A stretch of DNA of 64,000 bases, taken from positions 434,001 to 498,000 of the forward strand of contig NZ_PEBJ01000001.1 of the NCBI RefSeq assembly GCF_002802915.1. Reading direction: 5' to 3'. Positions 41,750 through 50,300 of this stretch are shown one piece after another (within the stretch, counting starts at the first letter, position 1; each line of letters starts with the position of its first letter). The notes below the pieces were generated by a model, which was not told where the DNA came from, made no database searches, and worked only from the letters and a program-made list of their open reading frames with translations. Origin of the DNA: Bifidobacterium felsineum (lineage in GTDB: Bacteria > Actinomycetota > Actinomycetes > Actinomycetales > Bifidobacteriaceae). Both the position numbers and the translations under genes were made by a program.

Positions 41750-43144
41750 TTACAGAATCGCCATGCACACGAAGTCCAGGATGAACAGTGCGGAGACGAT
41801 CCACAGAATCGGGTGCACTTCCTTGGCCTTGCCCTTGCAGGTCTTCACGATGCAGTACATGATGAAGCCGCCAGCGATGCCGTAGGAGATGGAGTAGGAG
41901 AAGGCCATGAACACGGCGGCGAAGAACGCCGGAATAGCGTCATCGATGTTGGCCCAATCGACTTCCTTCAGGGAAGCAGCCATCATGCAGCCAACAATCA
42001 CCAGCACACCTGCAGTGGCGGCGGATGGCACGGCGGAGATAACCGGAGCCAGGAAGGCGGACAGGGCGAAGCAGATGGCCACAACCACGGAGGTCAGACC
42101 AGTGCGACCGCCGGCGGCGATACCGGCAGAGGATTCCACGTAGGTGGTGGTGTTAGAGGTACCGCAGATAGCGCCGATGGAGGTGGCGATGGAATCGGCG
42201 AACAGGGCCTTATCCATCTTGGAGGAGAATCCGTGGCCGTTCTCCAGGGCCTCTTCGTCGGCTGCGGAGAAGATGCCGGTGCGACGGCCGGTGCCGATGA
42301 AGGTGCCGAGGGTGTCGAATGTATCGGACATCGAGAAGGCGAAAATGGTCACGATAACCAGCGGCAGCTTGGCCGGGTCAGAGAACAATGCCGGGAAGCC
42401 GTCGGCGGTGAAGATTGCGCCAAAGGTCTGCGGCAGCTGGGAGAAGGTCTCGGAAATGGAAACGGAGGAACCGAAGTTGGTCACGCCGAACGGAATGCCG
42501 ATCACGGTGGTGATGGCGATGGCCAGCAGCAAGCCGCCCTTGATCTTCATTACGGTGAACACGATGGCCAGCACGAGGCCGATGAGGAAGACCCACAGCA
42601 CCTTGTCGTTAAAGGTGGCGAGACCTGGGGTGGCGGCCACGGCGCCACCCTTGGCGGCGGCCTTCGGGTCGCCCGGAGTGAACTTGATAAGGCCAACGTT
42701 CAGCATGCCCACATATGCTACGAACAGACCGATGCCGCCGCCGATGGCCTGCTGCAGCACCTCGGGGATGGCCATGATGATCATCTTGCGGATCTTGGTG
42801 ACGGTGATGAGGATGTTGATCAAACCGCACAGGAACACCATGCACATGGTCTGCTGCCAGGTGAAGCCCAGGCCGAAGCACACCGTGTAGGTGAAGAATG
42901 CGTTGAGGCCCATGCCGGCTGCCTGTGCGTAAGGCACGTTGGCGAACAGACCCATAACCAAGGTGCCGATGATGGCTGCGATGATGGTGGCGAGGAATAC
43001 GCCGCCCCAGGGCATACCCGTCTGAGACAGAATCTGCGGGTTGACGACGATGATGTACGCCATTGCGAAGAACGTAGTCAGGCCGGCCAGAATTTCGGTC
43101 GAAACCGTCGTGTTGTTCTCCTTCAAATGGAAGAACTTCTCCAT
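41750..43144 (-). CDS. NCS2-family purine (guanine/hypoxanthine/adenine) permease, AzgA/PbuG-like
   Basis: A 464-residue protein with about 12-14 hydrophobic segments. MEKFFHLKENNTTVSTEILA, GLTTFFAMAYIIVVNPQILS, and PYAQAAGMGLNAFFTYTVCF with the conserved MGLNAFF motif are signatures of the AzgA/PbuG branch. TSNTTTYVESSAGIAAGGRT is the substrate-site segment. It imports purine bases with protons. AAGGAAGTAGAGAG precedes the ATG. The leader upstream is about 130 nt long and GC-rich. Confidence 0.92.
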   Translation of the reverse strand: MEKFFHLKENNTTVSTEILAGLTTFFAMAYIIVVNPQILSQTGMPWGGVFLATIIAAIIGTLVMGLFANVPYAQAAGMGLNAFFTYTVCFGLGFTWQQTMCMVFLCGLINILITVTKIRKMIIMAIPEVLQQAIGGGIGLFVAYVGMLNVGLIKFTPGDPKAAAKGGAVAATPGLATFNDKVLWVFLIGLVLAIVFTVMKIKGGLLLAIAITTVIGIPFGVTNFGSSVSISETFSQLPQTFGAIFTADGFPALFSDPAKLPLVIVTIFAFSMSDTFDTLGTFIGTGRRTGIFSAADEEALENGHGFSSKMDKALFADSIATSIGAICGTSNTTTYVESSAGIAAGGRTGLTSVVVAICFALSAFLAPVISAVPSAATAGVLVIVGCMMAASLKEVDWANIDDAIPAFFAAVFMAFSYSISYGIAGGFIMYCIVKTCKGKAKEVHPILWIVSALFILDFVCMAIL

Positions 43145-43288
43145 TACTCTCTACTTCCTTGGGTTGTGCGGGGCTTGGCGCGTGAGCTGATGCGCTCCGG
43201 TTGCCCCGGCGAGAATTGCGACTCGCCCTGATCGGCCTGGCCGCGCGCGTTCGGCGCATCCACCCGATCAGAACCATCGTTGATTATA
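43145..43288 (-). promoter_or_regulatory. Promoter and structured leader of the purine permease gene
   Basis: A reverse-strand TATAAT (43283-43288) gives a leader of about 130 nt. It can fold into GGCGAG/CTCGCC and GCGC-rich hairpins. I do not recognise the purine (guanine) riboswitch core in it, so the control mode is open. Confidence 0.45.
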
Positions 43289-43356
43289 ACCGGTGCATAT
43301 ATCGTGAAACCGCGGTGTGAAAGCCGAGTTACACTGAAGTCATCTATTGCGTTTTC

Positions 43357-43473
43357 GCGTGAAAAGTACGGAAAGCAGGAGTATTCGTACGTTTTTGCGC
43401 ACTTTCCGCGCGAAACGTGCGCGGAATGGGTGGATTGAGACCGTTTTGCGCGCATATCGCGCGAAAAGTACGG
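43357..43473. repeat. Alternating inverted-repeat array with 51-bp unit upstream of the hydrolase
   Basis: Forward words GCGTGAAAAGTACGG (43357), GCGCGAAACGTGCGC (43408) and GCGCGAAAAGTACGG (43459) are each 51 bp apart. Reverse words CGTACGTTTTTGCGC (43386) and GAGACCGTTTTGCGC (43437) are also 51 bp apart and alternate with them. The layout is that of the arrays at 19.0 and 30.3 kb, but with a different word and a unit 10 bp shorter. It lies between the divergent purine permease and alpha/beta hydrolase genes. The last copy ends 27 nt before the hydrolase ATG. Confidence 0.82.
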
Positions 43474-43500
43474 TAGGGGATTGAGGACAAGAGGTGGAAC

Positions 43501-44217
43501 ATGGCGAAAACACCAGTGGAAGTCAGCATTACTTCGTGGCGCAAGAACACGGTGAAGCCGGGGCAGGAGCATGGTCGTGTGCTGCTGATGCCAGGTACCG
43601 GATACAACTGCGATCGTCCGCTGCTGTACTGGGCTGCGCAGGCCTTGGCCGAGAACGGTTGGCGCATCGACCGCATGAATGTGCGCAACGCCTCGGATGA
43701 TTTGTCGACTGTGATTCCAGTGCTGAACAATGCCATTGATGGCTGGGTTGAATCGGTGGATTGCGAGCGATTGCTGCTTATCGGTAAGTCGCTCACCACG
43801 ATGACTTACCCGCATGTGGCTTCCCACTATGGGTTGCCGTTCGTACTGTTGACTCCGGTGCTTCATCATGCCGACTTCGATCCATCGGCCCGTGTGATTC
43901 CGGTGCCGGCAGTTGGCGATGACATTGTCGGCGAGGACGAAGCGCCGAGCGTGGATGAGGCAGCTCAGGTGATTCGTTCGGAGCATGCCGGTGGCTCGCA
44001 TGCTCGTGGTTCTCGGTACAACGGTCCCGCCCCGCTGATTTGCGCCGGTACCGCCGATCCGTTCTATGACCGCATTCGAGCCAACGCGCTGACCCCGCAC
44101 GTGCATGAATACCCGGATGCCAACCATTCAATCGAGGTTCCGGGTCATTGGCGCCGTTCGCTGGATTATTTAAAGGAAGTGACCGCTTCGGTGGCCCAAT
44201 ACGCCGCCACTTTATAA
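43501..44217 (+). CDS. Alpha/beta hydrolase-fold protein
   Basis: A 238-residue protein. HGRVLLMPGTGYNCDRPLLY has the oxyanion-hole region, and LLLIGKSLTTMTYPHVASHY carries the nucleophile elbow GKSLTT (Ser). ICAGTADPFYD supplies the acid Asp, and YPDANHSIEVPGHWRRS the catalytic His (NHSIEV). All three triad positions are therefore plausible. Substrate unknown; the closest look is to small KANL3/dienelactone-type hydrolases. The start follows AGGTGG by 5 nt. It is divergent from the purine permease. Confidence 0.8.
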   Translation: MAKTPVEVSITSWRKNTVKPGQEHGRVLLMPGTGYNCDRPLLYWAAQALAENGWRIDRMNVRNASDDLSTVIPVLNNAIDGWVESVDCERLLLIGKSLTTMTYPHVASHYGLPFVLLTPVLHHADFDPSARVIPVPAVGDDIVGEDEAPSVDEAAQVIRSEHAGGSHARGSRYNGPAPLICAGTADPFYDRIRANALTPHVHEYPDANHSIEVPGHWRRSLDYLKEVTASVAQYAATL

Positions 44218-44230
44218 TGCATTCGAAAAT

Positions 44231-44275
44231 CTCACTAAACGTACACTGACGGTTAGTCAGCGTACGTTTAGTGAG
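44231..44275. terminator. Long palindrome ending the hydrolase transcript
   Basis: CTCACTAAACGTACACTGAC (44231-44250) pairs with GTCAGCGTACGTTTAGTGAG (44256-44275) at 19 of 20 positions. A similar palindrome with the same AAACGTAC and ACTGAC words stands at 55.7 kb. Confidence 0.75.
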
Positions 44276-44329
44276 AAAAGGCGTATGGATTGCGACACGC
44301 CGAAGGGTGCATTGTCGTCGGTCATACGT

Positions 44330-44497
44330 AAATTATCAGACCGTAAACCACAGACCGTTGGTTGAAGTGCGCGTGAGTGCGCTTCCGAAGTTTGGTTCGC
44401 CAAGCCAACGCAGGTTGAGAGATGTAAGCCCGTAAAGGGCTCGTGCAAGTCACTTCACGAGATTATGTTGCTCTGCCTGCGTGCAGGGCTTTTTTAT
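44330..44497 (+). ncRNA. Putative ribosomal protein L10 leader with attenuator hairpin
   Basis: The rplJ message has an untranslated leader of over 200 nt containing a multi-branched segment (44340-44460, with GTGCGCGTGAGTGCGC and AGCCCGTAAAGGGCT hairpins). CTGCCTGCGTGCAGGGCTTTTTT (44473-44495) then looks like an intrinsic terminator. L10(L12)4 binding to such a leader represses rplJL in many bacteria. Assignment is by position and structure, not by a covariance match. Confidence 0.55.
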
Positions 44498-44551
44498 TGC
44501 CCAGCCGAGCGTTCCGATTTCAAATCAACGGCCGATTTAGGAAGGAACGCC

Positions 44552-45073
44552 ATGAAGAGGCCCGAAAAGGAAGCGGTGGTCGCACAGCTTACGGAACAGT
44601 TCCGTAACGCTGACGCTGTCTACCTGACCGAGTACCGCGGGCTTACCGTTCCGCAGGTTTCCGAACTGCGCGAAAAGCTAGGCCGCGATACTTCCTACAC
44701 TGTGGCTAAGAACACGCTGGCACGTATTGCCGCCAAGGAAGCGGGCATTGAGGGTCTTGACGACCTGCTCAAGGGCCCGACCGCCATCACCTTCGTGAAG
44801 GGCGACTTCATTGAGGCTGCAAAGGTCCTGCGTGATTTTGCCAAGACCAACAAGGCTCTCGTTATCTCGGGCGGCTATGCCGATGGCACCGTCTACGACG
44901 GCGAGGGTGCGAAGAAGCTGGCAGACATGATGTCTCGCCCGCAGCTCCTGTCCAAGTTTGCCGGCGACCTCAAGGCCACTACCGCCAAGGCCGCTTACCT
45001 GTTCGTCGCTCTGCCGACCAAGGCTGTGCGTACAATCGACGCTCTGCGCGAGAAGCAGGAAAAGGCAGCTTGA
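44552..45073 (+). CDS. rplJ: 50S ribosomal protein L10
   Basis: A 173-residue protein of normal length, MKRPEKEAVVAQLTEQFRNA, with the rRNA-binding N-terminal domain and the C-terminal helix that carries L7/L12 dimers. GGAAGGAACGCC precedes the ATG. It anchors the GTPase stalk and is followed by rplL after about 100 nt, the standard order. Confidence 0.97.
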   Translation: MKRPEKEAVVAQLTEQFRNADAVYLTEYRGLTVPQVSELREKLGRDTSYTVAKNTLARIAAKEAGIEGLDDLLKGPTAITFVKGDFIEAAKVLRDFAKTNKALVISGGYADGTVYDGEGAKKLADMMSRPQLLSKFAGDLKATTAKAAYLFVALPTKAVRTIDALREKQEKAA

Positions 45074-45178
45074 TTTCCATGCGGCTTGCCGCATGAATAA
45101 TTCGGAAAACAAACAAAACATTGAGACGGTGCGTCCACCAAGTCGAGTAGACCGCCGCCAGAATGAAAGGAAGCCATC

Positions 45179-45562
45179 ATGGCTAAGTACACCAACGAAG
45201 AGCTCCTGGAAGCTTTTGGTGAAATGACCCTCGTCGAACTCTCCGAGTTCGTCAAGGCCTTCGAAGAGAAGTTCGACGTCGAGGCTGCTGCCCCGGTCGC
45301 CGCTGTTGCTGCCGCTCCGGCTGCTGGCGCTGGCGCTGAGGAAGAAGAGAAGACCGAGTTCGACGTCGTCCTGACCGCTGTCGGCGACAAGAAGATCCAG
45401 GTCATCAAGGCTGTCAAGGCCATCACCAACGCTGGCCTGGCTGACGCCAAGGCTATGGTTGACGGCGCTCCGAAGACCATCCTCGAGAAGGCCAAGAAGG
45501 AAGACGCCGAGAAGGCCAAGTCCCAGCTGGAAGAGGCTGGCGCCACCGTCGAGCTCAAGTGA
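45179..45562 (+). CDS. rplL: 50S ribosomal protein L7/L12
   Basis: A 127-residue stalk protein: N-terminal dimerisation helices ([20 protein letters not shown]), an Ala-rich hinge ([20 protein letters not shown]) and a C-terminal domain ([20 protein letters not shown]) that binds translational GTPases. GAAAGGAAGCC precedes the ATG. Codon bias is very strong. Confidence 0.98.
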   Translation: MAKYTNEELLEAFGEMTLVELSEFVKAFEEKFDVEAAAPVAAVAAAPAAGAGAEEEEKTEFDVVLTAVGDKKIQVIKAVKAITNAGLADAKAMVDGAPKTILEKAKKEDAEKAKSQLEEAGATVELK

Positions 45563-45608
45563 TTTTGGCGGCATAAGCCGCAAATCACGAGCTTTCGATA
45601 GCTTGCGA

Positions 45609-45643
45609 AACCCCGCACCTGAGCAATCAGGTTGCGGGGTTTT
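45609..45643 (+). terminator. Rho-independent terminator of rplJL
   Basis: AACCCCGCACCTGA pairs with TCAGGTTGCGGGGTT around GCAA and is followed by TTTCC. Stem about 13 bp with one mismatch, 47 nt after the rplL stop. Confidence 0.88.
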
Positions 45644-45766
45644 CCGCATTTGCACCATAATCAGGTAGACTTGGCGATTCTTCTCGGATTAATCCATGAA
45701 AAATCAGTACAAGATGACACAATTGCACGTAATGTGGTCTGTAGTGTGTTTAGGAAGGCGGTCACG

Positions 45767-47350
45767 GTGAGCGAGTGGACGGTGCGGATCAATGGGGTTG
45801 ATCAGGTCAGCGTCAAACCTGGCAATAGCGTGGAGATAGGTCGTAAACCATTGCGCCCGCTTGCCGCCGACGGCGCCCAACGCCTTGATGTGACCGACCA
45901 GACCAAATCGATGTCGAAACGTCACGCCTTGTTCACGGTGAACGAAAACGGTTCGGCCAGCGTACGTGATCTCGGCTCAACGAACGGGTCCTATGTGGTG
46001 CGCGACAATGGTGATTTGCTGCGACTGCCGCCTAATGCGGATTTCTTGCTACCAGTCTCACCGATGCGCATGCAGTTCGGTGATGTTCCTGCGGACTTTA
46101 TTCGCATCGACGAGCCATCATTGAGCGAACAGAAGCCGATTCCGGATTTGTTCGGATACGCTGCATCGGATGCTCCTCAGGAGCCGGACGCCGCTGATAT
46201 GTCCGTCGATGACATTCTCGATCTGCGCGCGGGTGAGCCTACTGCAATGTTTAGTGCGAGCAGCGTAAAGCATAAGGTTGATGAGCTGGAAATCGGCAGC
46301 CTCAACATTGTGCAGCTCAATCAGAAGCCCGAAGAGCCGGCTCTACCGCGTGACCTGTTCGCCGATGCCGAAGCGAAGCAGCAGGAGGAAGAGGAACAGC
46401 GCAAGGCCAAGGAGGCCATGGATGCTGTAGCCTTGCCGGAACCGGTTGAGCCGGAACCGAAGTCTGCGCTTCGTCCGGGCATCCGTATCTCCGGGTTGGT
46501 GCCAGTCGATGCCATTGCGCACCCGGCTCATGTGCAGCCGCATGTCGTACCTAGTGTCGAACCGGCTCAGACTGAGCCATCAACAGCGCCTGTTGAACAA
46601 ACCGAACCTGAGCATGCGGAACCTGAGGCTCCGGCGGCTCAGAAGGATCCCACAGCACAAGAGCCGTCTCAGCAGTCGCCTATCGCTGATGCCGGGGCAG
46701 CCAGCGCCGCTACAGCATTCGCCGGCCAGCCGACTGATCAGTCTCAGACTACCGATGCATCCCAGTCTGATGCTGCAGCGGCGGAATCGACCGAATCCGA
46801 ACCGGTGAACGATGCCGGGCAGACCGCAACAGAACCGGTGGAATCAGCTGCAGGGCAGCAAACTGAAGCCGAGCAGCCTGAGCCGCAGAACACCAATCCG
46901 GCTTTGGTTTTTGAGCCGATAAAAGACACGGCTAACGAGAATGCGGATGGTACTGTCATCGCTTCGGGCGAGCCGGATTCCGCGGATACCAGCGAAACCG
47001 CGAACGCTGCGACTGCAACGAATGATGCGGACATGGATGCGAATGGTGGGTACAAGCCGGCTTTTGAACCCGGATCGGTATTCGATCGCGTGGCCAAAGG
47101 CGAGTTGAAGGCTCAAGAACCGGTGGTGGAAGTCGCTGGGCTTAGCTCCAACGACGCGAAAACCACTCAGGATTTCTCCCTGCAGTTCGAAATCGCGCGT
47201 CATCCTGAACTGTTGGCTTTCCTCGCCATGAACCCCTACCTGTATGACGACATGTACGCATGGCTTGCCGCTCGTGGCGAAGCCGATATCGATGAAGCTC
47301 TGGCCCACAACAAGGGCTACCAGGAATACCGCGAAGCGGTTGGAAAGTGA
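45767..47350 (+). CDS. FHA-domain protein with long disordered acidic region
   Basis: A 527-residue protein from GTG 45767 (GGAAGG 8 nt upstream). Residues about 15-95 are a forkhead-associated phosphothreonine-binding domain (GNSVEIGRK, SKRHALFTV, VRDLGSTNGSYVV, with the Arg, Ser and Asn-Gly contacts). Residues about 170-450 are low-complexity Pro/Glu/Ala/Gln/Thr, predicted disordered. The last 65 residues (FEIARHPELLAFLAMNPYLY, DDMYAWLAARGEADI) form a small helical domain. The stop overlaps the next gene. The protein probably docks a Ser/Thr-kinase target and works with the helicase-like partner encoded next. Confidence 0.8.
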   Translation: MSEWTVRINGVDQVSVKPGNSVEIGRKPLRPLAADGAQRLDVTDQTKSMSKRHALFTVNENGSASVRDLGSTNGSYVVRDNGDLLRLPPNADFLLPVSPMRMQFGDVPADFIRIDEPSLSEQKPIPDLFGYAASDAPQEPDAADMSVDDILDLRAGEPTAMFSASSVKHKVDELEIGSLNIVQLNQKPEEPALPRDLFADAEAKQQEEEEQRKAKEAMDAVALPEPVEPEPKSALRPGIRISGLVPVDAIAHPAHVQPHVVPSVEPAQTEPSTAPVEQTEPEHAEPEAPAAQKDPTAQEPSQQSPIADAGAASAATAFAGQPTDQSQTTDASQSDAAAAESTESEPVNDAGQTATEPVESAAGQQTEAEQPEPQNTNPALVFEPIKDTANENADGTVIASGEPDSADTSETANAATATNDADMDANGGYKPAFEPGSVFDRVAKGELKAQEPVVEVAGLSSNDAKTTQDFSLQFEIARHPELLAFLAMNPYLYDDMYAWLAARGEADIDEALAHNKGYQEYREAVGK

Positions 47351-47358
47351 GCCGGGAG

Positions 47359-50300
47359 ATGACTCAAACGCAGAACCAACAGGATCTGAAGACCGATACC
47401 GTATCTACTGACGTCATTGCCAATGGCGGGGCAACTGCTGCAAGCGCTCCAGTCAATCCTGCCGCTGAGGCAGTAATCGGATTGAACCGAATTCGTGGTT
47501 GGCGAGACAAGTATCGTGCCATGCTTGCCCCCTCGCCACTGGAGGACATCAACCAGTTGGTCGCCAAGCTGGATATGACCCATGCGCATCCCTCCGGCAT
47601 TGCCCAGCTGTTCGCATCCGGCCATGTGCGACTGGATTCGCTGTTTCGTGATACCGGTATGTTGAAGGCGGCCGAGCGCCATCTCACCCGTGTGCTTGAC
47701 GATCAGACCGCCAAGCGTCGGATTGCCGGTGTGGCTGAACTTTCGATGGCTGTTGGCGTGGCCACGTGGAAGGGCAATGCGCTCCCGGTGCTGCTGTACC
47801 CGGTTACCGTTTTCGTTCCCAAGGAAGGTTCGGCGCCAACCATCCAGTTCGCCGGTCGTGTGACGCTCAATAGCGCATTCGTCAATGTGTTGCGCGAGCA
47901 ACGCGTGTACCTGGATGAGGATTCTCTGTTCGATGGCTCCAACTATGACAGCGGCACTCCGGAGACTTCGGCCATGTTCGCTCGCATCACCGCTGAGGCC
48001 AGTGATTATATTGCCGACTTCTCCATCGAACGCCATATCGTAGTCGGCTGTTTCATGGACCCCTCGTCGCTGATTGTGGCCGAAAGTCAACAGTTCATCG
48101 ATCAACTGGAGAATGGCGCCACCGGCAATGTGCTACTTGACGCCCTCGCCGGTGATGAGAACGCGCGCGCTTCTCTCAAGGACGCGAATCCGCCACAATA
48201 CAGCCCGTTCGATTCCGATCCACATTCCGAGTTCGAGGTCGGCGATGTCGACAATACCGTGCGCTATGCTGCATCATTGGCCGCGGCCGGCCATAGCATC
48301 GTAGTCGATGGTTCCTTCCCCAAGGGGGCGGCCGAGCAGGCCGTGGCCATTGCGTCGCGCTGCATCATGAGCGGCCGCTCCGTACTGTATGTGCCGGGTG
48401 TAACCGAGCAGAAGCGTCGCTTCATGCAGGCGGCTTCCGCCAATGAGCTGAAGGCTCAGCTGCTGGATGTGTCTGATGAGCAGGGCAACGCCGCCATTGA
48501 TAAGCAGCTGATCGCCGCAGTAGGTTTCCAACAGGGTGTCGCCACCCAGCGATTCGACCAGCTTGCCGACGAACTCGTGGGCGTTCGCTCCCGCCTGACC
48601 CGTTATCTGGGTGATTTGCACGGTGTGAGCGACAAGTGGAATGTCTCCGCATATGAGACGATTCAAAACCTGGCTCGCATCTCCGTGCTGCCCACCCATC
48701 CGGCCACACATGTCAGGCTGCGTGAACAGAGCGCGCTCGCCGTTGGCGCGGATATGGAATCCTGGATCAGCAAACTGGAGCGTGCCGGCGAACTTGGTGA
48801 ATTCACCATCGGACCGGAGGATACCGCTTGGTACAAGGCGAATCTCACTACTGAAGACCAGGCCATTGATGCCTATCAGCGTGTGGATGACCTGTTGCGC
48901 CGATACCTGCCCGCCACCCGCGAGCAGGTGACGCGCACCGTGCAGACCTGTGGCTTCCCGGTTCCCACCACCACTCGCGAGTGGGAACGTCAAGTCACGG
49001 TGCTGAAGAACCTGAGGCGTGTGCTGGATGTGTTCCAGCCTGAGATCTTCGAACGAGACATCGATTCGATGATCGAGGCCACCATGCCCAAGGCGCAGCG
49101 CAAAGCTGAAGGCACGTCGATGGGCTTCTGGGAACGTCGCCGCCATATCAAGGAGGCCAAGTCGCTGCTGCGCGTCGGCGCACAGGTGGAAGACCTGCAC
49201 GAGGCGCTCAAGGTGGTCGCCAAGCAGGGCGAACAGTGGCGTCAGTTCGTGCCTCACGGCGGGTGGCCCGTGCTGCCGACCAAGCTGGATGACATCATCA
49301 CCACGCTTGACGGTTTGCTGGGCAATATGACGTCACTCGACACGGTACTGGCCACCACACCCAGCGGTGGCAATATGGAAACCGCTGATTTCAACACGGT
49401 TGAGGCACGCCTCAAGGCATTGCTGGATGACCGCAAGGCCTTGGATACGTTGCCTGAGCGTTGCCGTTTGGAGCAGGAGCTGTCTGCCGTTGGACTGACC
49501 GAACTGGTCAATGACCTGACTATTCGCCATGTCGGCGTCGATCAGGTGCGTGGCGAGCTGCAATTGGCTTGGTGGACCACCGTGTTCGATGACATTGTGC
49601 GTTCGTCGGCGATTATCTCCAATCAGGATGGTTCCGCGCTGCAGACCGCTTCCGACCGTTTCATCCAGGTTGACGTGGAACATGTTCGTTCCGTGGGCCC
49701 GATGGTGGCTCAGGAATCGATGCGCAGACTGTGCGACATGCTCTTCTCCCGCACCCAGGAAGCCAACCAGCTGCATACGGTGCTTGCTGGTCGCGCCAAT
49801 GTGACCTTGAGCCGCATCCGCCGCGATCATCCGGAGATTCTTGCCGCGGCCAAGCCGATTATGGTGGCCGCGCCTGGCACGCTTGCCGCGCTCACCGAAC
49901 CAGGTGTGCTTGCCGATGTGGCCATTCTGGACTCCTGCGCACACATTCCTTCCATCGAATTGCTTTCGATTTTGAGTCGTGTGCGGCAGGTCGTGGTAAT
50001 TGCCCATTGCGCCACCGTGACCAGCGAATCCGTCAAGGAACTGATTGGCATGCTGCCTCATGTCGAGGTGGCAGCCCAGCCATCCTGTCGAGCTCCTCGT
50101 CTGGCAGCGTTCCTCGAGTCCGAAGGATATGGGGTTGTTGACTATGATGTGGCGACCGAGCCGGCCACCGGCACGGTGAGATTCCATCGTGTCGAGGCCA
50201 ATGGCGTGCCGGTGATGTCGTCTGGCTTGGTGGAATCCAGTCAGCAGGAAATCGACGAAGTGGTGCGCATCATCACTGAGCGTGCCGCCAGCTTCACCGT

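Noticed and set aside
41813-43231. A 472-residue forward frame over the purine permease gene
   Set aside because: It is Gly/Asp/His/Glu-rich nonsense opposite a permease with intact family motifs, a typical high-GC antisense frame.
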